Origin: Eggerthellaceae bacterium
GTDB taxonomy: Bacteria; Actinomycetota; Coriobacteriia; Coriobacteriales; Eggerthellaceae
DNA length: 64,000 bases
NCBI GenBank assembly: GCA_009782615.1
Contig: WRIS01000001.1
Coordinates: forward strand, 434,001-498,000
Direction of reading: 5' to 3'
The translations under genes and the position numbers were made by a program. Shown in pieces: positions 44,548 to 53,322 of the stretch. Below the pieces are notes generated by a model. It did no database searches, had not been told where the DNA came from, and saw only the letters and a program-made list of their open reading frames with translations. The stretch's first letter is position 1. Each line of letters opens with the position of its first letter.

Positions 44548-46101
44548 CTAATTTACCTCATATACCGAAGGGGTAATAAATTTCAAGGAAACCGCTTTGC
44601 CGATTTCTGAAAGCTGTTTGCTCATAATGCTATTGAGAGCTGTTACCGTTTCTGTGGCAAGATAGTTATCAAGGCTATCGCTGTAATGATCCTCGCCCCC
44701 CGTAAAGCCGTCATACCCAGCAAGAGCAGCGTGCTTTACTCCAAGCCTCATCAAGAAACGGAGAGCCATTGCACCACTCGAATCAATGTTTTCCTGGAGA
44801 AGGGAATCGTAGTTAATCACATAAACGCCCTTCATGCCTTTGCTTGTTATGTTTGAAGTAACCACAATAGGAAAACCTTCTTGTGCTAGGTGTTCAAAAC
44901 GCTTTCGATTACTCACAAAAACCAAATCGGGGGTAATGCCTTCCGGAATAAAATTGATTGAGATTACAAAAGGGTTCGTGTTTTCAATATGCTCAGTAAT
45001 GCAACCTATCTGCCTAGCAACGCTATTGCCCGGTGCTAATATGAGCACGTCTCTTTCGTCAAGTTTGGCAGCCAGTTCTTTAACGGCTTTTTCGTCCTCA
45101 ACGTTATGGCTCATTTCAGCGTGATAGATGTCTTCAATGTTTTGCTTCTTGAATAAATGCTTGTCAGCCTTAGGAAGACTGTCCAGCAATTCAAAAATCT
45201 TCGTCATTCCAATTGACTGTTTTTCAATAAGATAGGAAGCATAATTGGGGTGAACACCCATAATTGCTGATAAATAATATGGTTCTGAAAAACCCCAGGT
45301 ATCGTACTTATAGATGGGCAGGATAATATCATCAATAAGTTCAAGTAAAGGAACTAGGTTGTACCGTTTTTCAATATTGCTGTTGATAAAATGAGTTATG
45401 AGCTCAGTATTCAGGTTGCCAGCACCGCGCCCCATACCAAAAGCCGATGAATCAATAATGATGTGCCTGTCGGTATGTAGTTCGAGCAATATCATAGCGT
45501 TTGCGAAAGATAACTGTAGATTATTGTGGGAATGAAAACCAAGGCATATATCTTTTTCAAGATTGTTCTCCACCAAGAAGAACATACGCAAAAGATCGTT
45601 TTTATACATTGAGCCTAAGGTGTCAACAAGGTAAAAAGCAAAAGGCTTCAAAGTGTTTACTTCTTTAATAAGAGCAAGCAATTCTTCATCGGTGTAGGAT
45701 ACGGTTCCTATAGGTTGAATAAATACTTTATAGCCCTTTTCCATGAGGTTGAGCGCTGCTTGTTTGGTTTTCTCCCATTCTGAATTATGAAAAGAGAGGC
45801 GAATACCGTCAATAAAGTCTGGCTGACGGGGGACAATTTCTTCAACGCTTATTCCCCCATATTCAATCATTGCCAAAAACATTTTTCCCTCACGGTCTTT
45901 AGGAAGTTTTATTTGCTCTACACCTCCGTAGAGCGAAAGATTGGGATCTTTCTTTCCTGTGCGCAGAAACCCACATTCAAGCATCTCTATATTTGTGTCG
46001 CAAAGTTTTTCTTGTATCGTTTGAATACGATTCACACCAAAGCGAAAATCGTTTACATATCCGCCATCGCGAAGGGTACAATCTAGAACGCTAATCTTCA
46101 T
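44548..46101 (-). CDS. DRE-TIM aldolase fused to a Rossmann-like glycosyltransferase-type domain
   Basis: A 517-residue fusion. Residues 1-300 are an HMGL-like barrel: LDCTLRDGGYVNDF with the Arg-Asp pair at the metal and catalytic site, and GFHSHNNLQLSFANA with the HxH metal ligands. The His that follows RDG in 4-hydroxy-2-oxovalerate aldolases is Tyr here. Residues about 340-517 start VLILAPGNSVARQI and contain DLVFVSNRKRF, VVTSN and FLMRLGVKHAALAGYDGF, reminiscent of DUF115/GT42-type folds. By family the barrel makes or breaks a C-C bond next to a keto acid. Between KdsB-like and KdsC-like genes (four-base overlap with the former) it could form the ulosonate skeleton in place of KdsA/NeuB. 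The fusion is inferred from one continuous frame. Confidence 0.85.
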   Translation of the reverse strand: MKISVLDCTLRDGGYVNDFRFGVNRIQTIQEKLCDTNIEMLECGFLRTGKKDPNLSLYGGVEQIKLPKDREGKMFLAMIEYGGISVEEIVPRQPDFIDGIRLSFHNSEWEKTKQAALNLMEKGYKVFIQPIGTVSYTDEELLALIKEVNTLKPFAFYLVDTLGSMYKNDLLRMFFLVENNLEKDICLGFHSHNNLQLSFANAMILLELHTDRHIIIDSSAFGMGRGAGNLNTELITHFINSNIEKRYNLVPLLELIDDIILPIYKYDTWGFSEPYYLSAIMGVHPNYASYLIEKQSIGMTKIFELLDSLPKADKHLFKKQNIEDIYHAEMSHNVEDEKAVKELAAKLDERDVLILAPGNSVARQIGCITEHIENTNPFVISINFIPEGITPDLVFVSNRKRFEHLAQEGFPIVVTSNITSKGMKGVYVINYDSLLQENIDSSGAMALRFLMRLGVKHAALAGYDGFTGGEDHYSDSLDNYLATETVTALNSIMSKQLSEIGKAVSLKFITPSVYEVN

Positions 46102-46847
46102 AGTTTTATCTCTCCTTTTGCTATACGATCTTCGATTATTGTTCGAACGAACTCTAGGTCTTTCTGCGTATCGACCGAAATAGACGTTGAATCAACTTCG
46201 GTAAATCTTATAGGGATCCCGTTTTCCACAAAACGAAGATGGTCAATGTCTTCTACTGTTTCAAGCTCGCCTCTTGGGGTGTCAACAAAGAAATCTAGCG
46301 CAGCTTTATTGAAACATTCGATACCAACGTATTTCATGTAGCGGAAAGCTAAGCTTCCTTGCGGGTAGGGCACTGGAGTTCTCGACAAATACACACAGGT
46401 TCCTTCATTCGTCAATGCAAGTTTTATGTTTCCGTTGTCAATTGTTTCCGCAGGATTGGTGAGGACTCGGGTTGCTCCTTGAAAATATGGCAAATCGACA
46501 ACGGCTTCCGAGGGAATCAGACGGCGAATTGCACGCGGATCAATAAGTGGCTCGTCGCCGTTTACGCAAATATAAAAATCAGCATCAACCATGTCGGAAA
46601 CTTCATGTATTCTGCTTATATGTTCTGGATGGTTTTTCTTTGTCATTATACATTTGATACCAAAAGCTTCGATCTCGTCCGCCACGCACTCATCGTCGAC
46701 AGCAACAAACACCTCAGTCAGTTCTGCAACCTCCTTTACGCGGTTATATACCCACCAAACCATTGGTTTCCCGCAAATATTAGCAAGAGGCTTCCCAGGA
46801 AGTCGTGTACTCGCATAACGCGCAGGAATGACCCCTACTATTTTCAT
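46098..46847 (-). CDS. KdsB-like CMP-ulosonate synthetase
   Basis: Cytidylyltransferase of 249 residues that activates a 3-deoxy-ulosonate with CTP. The N-terminal VIPARYASTRLPGKPLANICGKPM is the KdsB signature. It is followed by VFVAVDDECVADEIEAFG, YICVNGDEPLIDPRAI (NxDEPxI, metal site) and YMKYVGIECFNKAALDFF. The length equals the family. It overlaps the transferase gene upstream and the aldolase gene downstream by four bases each (ATGA), so all three are translationally coupled. Kdo itself is typical of Gram-negatives and plants; in this setting a Kdo-like sugar of a capsule is more likely than a lipid A core. Confidence 0.93.
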   Translation of the reverse strand: MKIVGVIPARYASTRLPGKPLANICGKPMVWWVYNRVKEVAELTEVFVAVDDECVADEIEAFGIKCIMTKKNHPEHISRIHEVSDMVDADFYICVNGDEPLIDPRAIRRLIPSEAVVDLPYFQGATRVLTNPAETIDNGNIKLALTNEGTCVYLSRTPVPYPQGSLAFRYMKYVGIECFNKAALDFFVDTPRGELETVEDIDHLRFVENGIPIRFTEVDSTSISVDTQKDLEFVRTIIEDRIAKGEIKL

Positions 46848-49800
46848 AACTTCTTCTCTTTCTTATTCATTATCTCTTTTAAGTACTGCACGGCTTCCTC
46901 CACAGTTCGTCCATAGCGCAAAGGGCGATTGCTTTGATTATCAAACAGGTAGTATTTATTCATTTGGGCAGTATGTCTAACAAAGGCTTCTCTTTGCTCT
47001 TCGGTAAACCCCTGTTCAAGAGCCGCCTTTACAGTCGGCTCTATGGTCTCCAAAACAAATGCCTCATACGAACAACCCTTATCTTTCAGCGTTGTATATC
47101 CAAGCGAAAGTGCAGGCTTTCCCCTAATGAGTGCCGTATAGGCAAGACTAGTGGTTAGGACTATTGTTAGATCTGCATAGTCTACCAATTTGTTTATGTC
47201 GCCCTCGTCAATACAAATTACATTTTTAGGATACTTTTTTGCAGCGACACCCGACTTCACCACATGGGGGTGCGGTTTGTATATAAGGTTCCAATTGTTC
47301 TGTTTGGCAAGTTTTGCCAGATACTCTATTGTTTGATCTGAGGAATCAAATATAGGAGAATAGAACTTTTGCGAGTGCTCGCTTCGTGGATAAACACCGT
47401 TTTCAACATCAAAGTCACCTGCAAAAAAAATAGTCGGCTTCCTCTGATCAATTTGTTTTAAAGCACTAAAGAAACCCGCTTCTTGCTTTTGCGCATATCG
47501 GTTTATCCCAGATTCATGGCAATATCCTATTACCTCTTTTGCATTTTCTCTTTCCCCCCATGTGATTGGCAATGTTAGAAATTCTTTGGGATTACAAGCA
47601 ACCTTGCTCTCCCCAAAAAGCCCTTCTTCATCAATAGCAAGCGTACCGGGAAGCTCACCCGACTCCATGTATACTGTCGGAATATTCATACTGTGGGCAA
47701 TTGCGTCAATGATAGCGCTCTTCCCTTGATTACGATTCCATACTACTACCAACTGCGGAGCAAAGCGCTGCAGCGCCTCCTCATAATAGCGTACCACCTC
47801 ACAAGCAAAGAATTCTGGATACCCGCTTCCCATTTTCGGATAAGATTGACGAAAGCGCTCCAAAACGACTTTACCAATTTTTTCGTCATTGCGCGCTTGT
47901 TCAAGAAACTCACCAGTATAGCTTAAAGCTGAGTTTTTTGGAAATTGACCCCTTTCAAGAGGGGTAGGAATCGAGTATACAGCGAAAGAAAGCTTTTTTT
48001 GTGGACGGCGGGCAGTAAGATACACCCAGTTGTAATCTGGCATTGCCTCGCTTATGTCACTTACAGCTTTATACGCAGCCGGATGCGTTCCCTCCACTAA
48101 CAGTATATTATTACTACGAACAATCAGGGTGTCTTCATGAAGTTTTTGCAAGCCTTCGTTTACCTGGGCACGAATATCATCCAATACCCGATTGCTCTCT
48201 GATTTTGCCACGGAATAATACAGCTTACGACTTTGCCTGTACGCATATCGAGCCTGCTCATAAATGTGTAATTTTTCAGTAAGAATACGAACTCTTCTCT
48301 TAAATCGCCTCTTAAAAGAAAGTCCATCATTTTTTTGAAGCGCTTGTTCTTGGATACTTTCAAAAGAGGCTTTTGGAAAGTGTTTTTTGTACCACACCAT
48401 ATAAAGACTTTTTCTGTCTTGCGAAAACCCAGCATCAGAGTAGCTAAAGTTGCTAAATAATCGCGCATCTGTTTTATTGGGAGCATCCAACAAATCTGCA
48501 ATGCTGTTATACAAACTAAAGCCATCAAATTCTAAATATGGTAAATACCCCCCAAGTAAATCAGCAAATAATTGGGTAAATTCAATCACGCTACCCTGCA
48601 TCAAAAAAAGTGGCTCAGCTTCTTCAGCAGCACTTTCTTCAGAAATGGTGCCGCTTAAGTCATCCTGCTTTGTTTGTTTGATGCGCGGCAAAGGTTCACA
48701 AACCATGTCTTCGAAAAACAAGTCTCGCACCGAATAAGTTGCGCCTGTTCTTCCTTTAATCAAAAAAGACTTTGAAGCAGATGGACTTTCAGAAATAAAG
48801 CATTTCGATGTTACACTTTCAAATTCCTCGTTATCCAACTCTGCCGTTTGCACAGAAAACATATGATAATACGTGCTTGCTAACCCATACTGTTCGTTTA
48901 AGAACTTACTCACGCTTCCCTTGTTCTCAACATCGAAAATGCCCAGATTTTTTGAAGGATCTATATTACTTTGAATGTTTTCGCTACAAAGCTCTATTCT
49001 CTTTTTTAGGTTGGCTTTGAAACACGGCTCTAGCTCATAGAGAAAATACGCAATGCTATCCAGGCTTCCAACCGGTGTATTTGAATTGAAATATCCCTTA
49101 CGAGCAAATATATTTAAAGCCTCGTTAATTTCTTCTTCGTTGTTCGCAAACAAGCGTTCAATTATAAAATCTGCTAGGCCCGTATTTTCATTAAAAGGGT
49201 TGTCTTTCAAAAAATCAAACAGACCTGTTTCTTCCTGTATGTAGTGCGCTATCTGAGTAGAGTGCGATAAGGCGAAAGAGGCAATTTCAGGCTCTGTAAA
49301 TTCGAGCTTTAGAATTTTATACATTTTTTGCAGCAAGTATCCTCTACGATCAAGAAAAGTAAACTGCCCTATATTGCCTTGTTTAATTTCCTGCGCCATC
49401 CAAAGCAGAAAAGAAATCAAAAATGGTGCAAGTAAATAACCAAGCAATTCAGGTTCACCGTTATAACGAGAAGCCTTCAAAAAGGGGCGATAGGGGTCAT
49501 CGAACATGACATTCGCTACAAGGCCAATAAAAAATTGATTGTTGAGAGAACCTCTTTTTCCGTAATACTTTTTTAGCTCTGGAAATCGAATGAACGTGTT
49601 TAACGCGCTTCGTATGTATACCGCCTGAATACCCGCTTCTTGTGCTTTTTCTACATCAAGAAGAGAATCGTCGCCAATGTGTACAATTTCTTGAGCATCA
49701 ATGCTGCGTTCAAAAAAATCACTGATGAGACAACCATACAAGTTTCCAGTTTTTTTCATTCGACCATATTCACATGAAAGATATAAGCGCGAATAACCTG

Positions 49801-50269
49801 TATATCCATTTTTCACAAGGGCTTTTTCTATAAAATCAGCTGGTAAGTTTGTGTCGGCGGTAATAACAATTTCTTTTCCTGCCTTTTTTGCTTCGTTGTA
49901 GAAAAATTGAACTGTCTTGCGTGGGTATAGCAAGGAAAGTTCTACTTCCATTTCAGTCTGCATCAGGCGTTCAGCTTCGTCTTTTGGACAATTGAAGAAT
50001 TTCTTATAGGTAGCATAGACTTCAGAAAGGGTGCACTCCTCGGTTGGGTAGCCCAGACCAAAGCGCGTGTTGCTTTCTGCCAAACGTCGCTTATCCTGAA
50101 AATTAGCAACTCCCGCAATCTTTCCCACTAGCTGCCGGATATTATTTGGATGGGTAACGGGGCGCAGTAGCAAGGTTTCGAATATATCGAAACTAACTAC
50201 CTTCACGCTATCAGCTAAGATTAGCTGTAGTTTTTCTTGCATTTCACTAGATAAATCTTCAATATCCAT
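46844..50269 (-). CDS. HAD domain fused to KpsC/KpsS-like ulosonosyltransferase
   Basis: A 1141-residue cytoplasmic protein. Residues about 20-235 are a HAD-type domain (VVSFDIFETLLLRP, then IVITADTNLPADFIEKAL, then IVHIGDDSLLDVEKAQEAGI). The middle (about 280-480) is a region I do not recognise, followed by a low-conservation linker. Residues about 715-1135 resemble the capsule Kdo-transferase family: QLVVVWNRNQGKSAIIDAIAHSMNIPTVYMESGELPGTLAIDEEG, FAGDFDVENG, LIYKPHPHVV (His-Pro motif) and LTTSLAYTALIRGKPALSLGY. KpsC/KpsS use CMP-Kdo, so the link to the overlapping KdsB-like gene is functionally sensible. The first gene of its operon; the start ATG is family-unsupported but is the first in frame. 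Confidence 0.82.
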   Translation of the reverse strand: MDIEDLSSEMQEKLQLILADSVKVVSFDIFETLLLRPVTHPNNIRQLVGKIAGVANFQDKRRLAESNTRFGLGYPTEECTLSEVYATYKKFFNCPKDEAERLMQTEMEVELSLLYPRKTVQFFYNEAKKAGKEIVITADTNLPADFIEKALVKNGYTGYSRLYLSCEYGRMKKTGNLYGCLISDFFERSIDAQEIVHIGDDSLLDVEKAQEAGIQAVYIRSALNTFIRFPELKKYYGKRGSLNNQFFIGLVANVMFDDPYRPFLKASRYNGEPELLGYLLAPFLISFLLWMAQEIKQGNIGQFTFLDRRGYLLQKMYKILKLEFTEPEIASFALSHSTQIAHYIQEETGLFDFLKDNPFNENTGLADFIIERLFANNEEEINEALNIFARKGYFNSNTPVGSLDSIAYFLYELEPCFKANLKKRIELCSENIQSNIDPSKNLGIFDVENKGSVSKFLNEQYGLASTYYHMFSVQTAELDNEEFESVTSKCFISESPSASKSFLIKGRTGATYSVRDLFFEDMVCEPLPRIKQTKQDDLSGTISEESAAEEAEPLFLMQGSVIEFTQLFADLLGGYLPYLEFDGFSLYNSIADLLDAPNKTDARLFSNFSYSDAGFSQDRKSLYMVWYKKHFPKASFESIQEQALQKNDGLSFKRRFKRRVRILTEKLHIYEQARYAYRQSRKLYYSVAKSESNRVLDDIRAQVNEGLQKLHEDTLIVRSNNILLVEGTHPAAYKAVSDISEAMPDYNWVYLTARRPQKKLSFAVYSIPTPLERGQFPKNSALSYTGEFLEQARNDEKIGKVVLERFRQSYPKMGSGYPEFFACEVVRYYEEALQRFAPQLVVVWNRNQGKSAIIDAIAHSMNIPTVYMESGELPGTLAIDEEGLFGESKVACNPKEFLTLPITWGERENAKEVIGYCHESGINRYAQKQEAGFFSALKQIDQRKPTIFFAGDFDVENGVYPRSEHSQKFYSPIFDSSDQTIEYLAKLAKQNNWNLIYKPHPHVVKSGVAAKKYPKNVICIDEGDINKLVDYADLTIVLTTSLAYTALIRGKPALSLGYTTLKDKGCSYEAFVLETIEPTVKAALEQGFTEEQREAFVRHTAQMNKYYLFDNQSNRPLRYGRTVEEAVQYLKEIMNKKEKKL

Positions 50270-50472
50270 CTTTGCTTTCCTGCCTTATAGCTTAAAAACC
50301 GTAAGAACCTTATATGCTATTGAGCCCAACTACGCCTACCTCAGTACAGCATTTTGTATATTAGCAGATAGGTATCTATTTTTTCTTCGAATCTCTTGAA
50401 TTGCCGAAAAACTGCAATGATTATTTTTCAAGGGAGATATTAGTTATTGGGATGAACAATAAATAAGCCAGT

Positions 50473-52248
50473 CTATTTATTTTCAACCTTGTACGCTGGT
50501 TTTGCTGCCGCTGCAAGACCGCAATATGTTTCGTAATAGGCTATTGCAGCTTCAATAGGACCGTCATAGACCATTTCTCCTTGGTCTAGGACAATGCCCC
50601 TAGTACAAAACTCTTTTGCTACTCCCGTGGCGTGAGTCACAAAGAGCACAGTAGTATCTTGATCCATCATAATTTCTCGAATACGCTTGACGCACTTTTG
50701 TTTGAAGCGTTTATCGCCCACGGAAAGCGCTTCGTCAACCACAAAGATTTCCGGGTTGATAGAAACAGCGAAGGCAAAGCCAAGACGTGATTTCATGCCA
50801 CTTGAATAGGTACGAATGGGCTGATCGATATAAACGCCCAGTTCGGCGAATTCGATAATTCCCGGTTCAAGTTCTTTAATTTCTTCCCGACTCAAACCAA
50901 GCGCTTGCCCGCGCAGGCTAATGTTTTCCCTGCCCGTTAACTGTGAATCAAAGCCAGCATTGAGCTCAAGGAGCGCGCTTACCTTGCCCTTCACGGTGGC
51001 TTTGCCTGCCGTAGGGAACGAGACGCCAGTGATAATTTTGAGTGCGGTTGATTTTCCAGCACCATTTTGCCCCAAAAACGCAACCGCTTCGCCCTTATTT
51101 ATCTGGAAAGAAAGGCCGTCGTTGGCATTGACCGAACCGAAATAGGTATCATCCTTCTTCCACCCAAACAGACCGACAAACTGAGAACGCTCGTCTTTAT
51201 ACAAGTGATAGGTTTTGGTAACGTTTTCAAATTCGATGATAGGATTGTCTGAAAATTCTTTGGGAGATGCTTTTTGGATCTTCTGGAACGAAGCATCTTC
51301 TTGAGTCGTTTCTTGAGCCTTCTTTACCGTGGCTGATTTTTGTAGAGGTAGCTTTGGTAGTGTCGGTTGTTGGTGTGCAGGCTTTTTTGGTGCAGCTGGT
51401 TGTTGTTGGTGGGCAGGTTTTTTTGTTGTGGGCGGCTGCTGATGAGGCGGTTCTTTGATGGTTGGCAACTGCGAAAGCGAGTGCTTGGGTTGAGACGCTT
51501 GCTGCGACCGTTTTTCTGTAGGTGTTTGCTGATGAGAGGGCCTCTTTGTTGAGCTTGGCTGCTGGTGAGGCGGTTGCTTAGTGCTGGGCAACTGCGAAAG
51601 AGAGCGCTTCTTTTCTGCAGGTGGTTGCTGACGAGAAGGCTGCGCTGCGAGCGGTGGTTGCTGCTGGAAGGGCCGTCTTGCTGCAGGCTTTTGTTCGGAA
51701 CCGCTTGCCCTTTCCCCTACAGGTGACTGCTGTTGAAAGGGTCGCCTTGCTGCAGGTTTTTGCGATGGTTGTTCTATTGCTGGCAGTCCTTGGAGCGACC
51801 TTGTTGTGGGCGATTGTTGGGGTGGCCTTGGTGCGCTTCGCTGCAGCACCCTCGATACAGTTGGTGGTTGTTGCTGCCGCTGTGGCGACCTTGCGGGTGA
51901 CTGTTGCTGCGGGAACCTTGGTGGTTGTTGCTGTTGTTGGCGTTGTGGAGGCTGTGGTTGCCGTTGTGGTTGTTGTGGCTTTCTTGGTATAGACACCTGT
52001 CGCTGTGATTGCCTTGCTGCAGGCAACTGCTGTGGTCTTGCAGGTTGCTGTTGCCTCATAGGCTGTTGCTGTCCGGACACAGGAGGTCGTTGTTGTGGCT
52101 GTTGTTGCAGCGGTCTTCCCGACTGCTGTGGTTGGCGCTGCGAGGGTTGAGGCTGTTGGCGATATAGAGGGTTTAGTGGCTTATAGCTTCCCGAAGGTGA
52201 AGGATTCTCACGGCGCCCGCGGTTTGTCTTGTTGTTATCAAAGGGCAT
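50473..52248 (-). CDS. TagH/Wzt-type ABC transporter ATPase with 330-residue Gln/Pro-rich N-terminus
   Basis: ATPase of a polysaccharide or teichoic acid exporter. The C-terminal 255 residues are the ABC domain: FLGQNGAGKSTALKII (Walker A, about 390), LTGRENISLRGQALGLS (Q-loop area), YSSGMKSRLGFAFAVS (signature, about 481) and IFVVDEALSVGD (Walker B, about 503). The group keeps SGM instead of SGG, as in TagH/KpsT. There is no Wzt-type carbohydrate-binding domain. Instead the N-terminal 330 residues are a Gln/Pro/Arg/Ser/Lys repeat region (QQPPRFPQQQ, KKPAHQQP-type units) with no fold visible. AGGAGG lies seven bases before the ATG, so the extension is probably translated. It overlaps the permease gene by 11 bases. 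Confidence 0.93.
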   Translation of the reverse strand: MPFDNNKTNRGRRENPSPSGSYKPLNPLYRQQPQPSQRQPQQSGRPLQQQPQQRPPVSGQQQPMRQQQPARPQQLPAARQSQRQVSIPRKPQQPQRQPQPPQRQQQQQPPRFPQQQSPARSPQRQQQPPTVSRVLQRSAPRPPQQSPTTRSLQGLPAIEQPSQKPAARRPFQQQSPVGERASGSEQKPAARRPFQQQPPLAAQPSRQQPPAEKKRSLSQLPSTKQPPHQQPSSTKRPSHQQTPTEKRSQQASQPKHSLSQLPTIKEPPHQQPPTTKKPAHQQQPAAPKKPAHQQPTLPKLPLQKSATVKKAQETTQEDASFQKIQKASPKEFSDNPIIEFENVTKTYHLYKDERSQFVGLFGWKKDDTYFGSVNANDGLSFQINKGEAVAFLGQNGAGKSTALKIITGVSFPTAGKATVKGKVSALLELNAGFDSQLTGRENISLRGQALGLSREEIKELEPGIIEFAELGVYIDQPIRTYSSGMKSRLGFAFAVSINPEIFVVDEALSVGDKRFKQKCVKRIREIMMDQDTTVLFVTHATGVAKEFCTRGIVLDQGEMVYDGPIEAAIAYYETYCGLAAAAKPAYKVENK

Positions 52249-53029
52249 CGGGCACCTCCTTCGCTAGGTGCCGGTACAAAATATACATGACCATCACGGT
52301 TACCAGAAAGACAAGTATGAAGCATGTCAGTGCGCGAAAATCTTGCCACACCCACACCTTGTAATACAGTGCATCCCTAAACGCAGTAACAAAGAAGGTG
52401 ATAGGATTGAACAAAAGGACGTTCTTAACCCATTGAATTTCAATGTTCGCTACGTTAAAAATAACCCCCGACATCCAAAACAAAGGCGTTACCATCGCTC
52501 TTACTAAGTTGGCAAAGTCTTTACTCAAGGCGGTTAGCAAAGAGGTCATCAGCGAATACATATAAAAGAAAACGAACATAACCACAATGATAAAAGGTAT
52601 CTGAAGCAAATATAAATCAAGCGGCATGCCCATAAAAAAGTAGATGGCGAAAAGCACTACGTTCATCCCCAAATGAACAACCAGCGTTGAAATATTGAAA
52701 ATCATAGGGATGCCGCTTAACGGGAATTTCATTTTGTTGACGAGATACGAATAGCGACGAAAGGTGCTTGAGCCTGAACTGAGCATCTCGCGCATAAAAA
52801 ACCAGGGAATCAGACCGAAAAGTAGCCACAAGAAGAAGGGCGGATCCATGTCCCTACCAGCACGAAGCCCGATATCTAACGCAAACCAAAAAATGAAGAT
52901 AAAGATTAAGTGCCTACCAAACAGCCAAAACCAGCTTAAGACGGCACCACGTGACTTTTTCACAAGGTCAAATAAGGCAAGCCGAACAATCTGCTTGCGC
53001 CACAGCCAAATGTCTTTAAGGATAGATAT
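52238..53029 (-). CDS. TagG-type ABC-2 permease with apparent ATA start
   Basis: Membrane partner of the ATPase, exporting the lipid-linked glycan. The protein has about six membrane segments (FIFIFWFALDIG, FFLWLLFGLIPWFFM, LGMNVVLFAIYFF, IIVVMFVFFYMYSLM, FWMSGVIFNV, ILVFLVTVMVMYIL). The first standard start in frame is GTG at 52963, but that cuts off a conserved N-terminal amphipathic region. Reading on, ISILKDIWLWRKQIVRLALF precedes it, and an ATA at 53029 lies six bases after AGGGAG. I therefore place the start there (263 residues). A lost ATG or a sequencing error are alternatives; see findings. Without the extension the protein would be 241 residues. Confidence 0.85.
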   Translation of the reverse strand: MSILKDIWLWRKQIVRLALFDLVKKSRGAVLSWFWLFGRHLIFIFIFWFALDIGLRAGRDMDPPFFLWLLFGLIPWFFMREMLSSGSSTFRRYSYLVNKMKFPLSGIPMIFNISTLVVHLGMNVVLFAIYFFMGMPLDLYLLQIPFIIVVMFVFFYMYSLMTSLLTALSKDFANLVRAMVTPLFWMSGVIFNVANIEIQWVKNVLLFNPITFFVTAFRDALYYKVWVWQDFRALTCFILVFLVTVMVMYILYRHLAKEVPDAL

Positions 53030-53188
53030 AGTAAGCTCCCTAGCTTTGTTGTTTCAATTCGTTCAATCTGTTCGTAACCCGACTAGCCATTTTACCGCTA
53101 GATTACTAGGTACGGAAAGAAAAAACCGATAAATACAGCAAAATGCAAGTAAACGCAACAATGCGCTTTAGCAAGGCGGTAACAATCC

Positions 53189-53252
53189 TGCCAAAAGTTC
53201 GTCGGTATTTGTGGCAGGATTGCCAAAAGTTCGTACGAGTTTGTGGCAAGAT
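53189..53252. repeat. Two tandem 32-bp repeats
   Basis: TGCCAAAAGTTCGT...TTGTGGCA(G/A)GAT occurs at 53189-53220 and again at 53221-53252 with four mismatches or so, and a third start (TGCCGAAAATCG) follows. It sits in the spacer between the divergent exporter and ATP-grasp genes, about 70-130 nt before the ATP-grasp start. A similar TTGTGGCAAG motif recurs near 55465. Confidence 0.7.
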
Positions 53253-53322
53253 TGCCGAAAATCGCTTCCCCGTTTCCGCTATGGTACAATTGTGCCATTA
53301 ACCCTGCGAGGTGAGGGAAATC

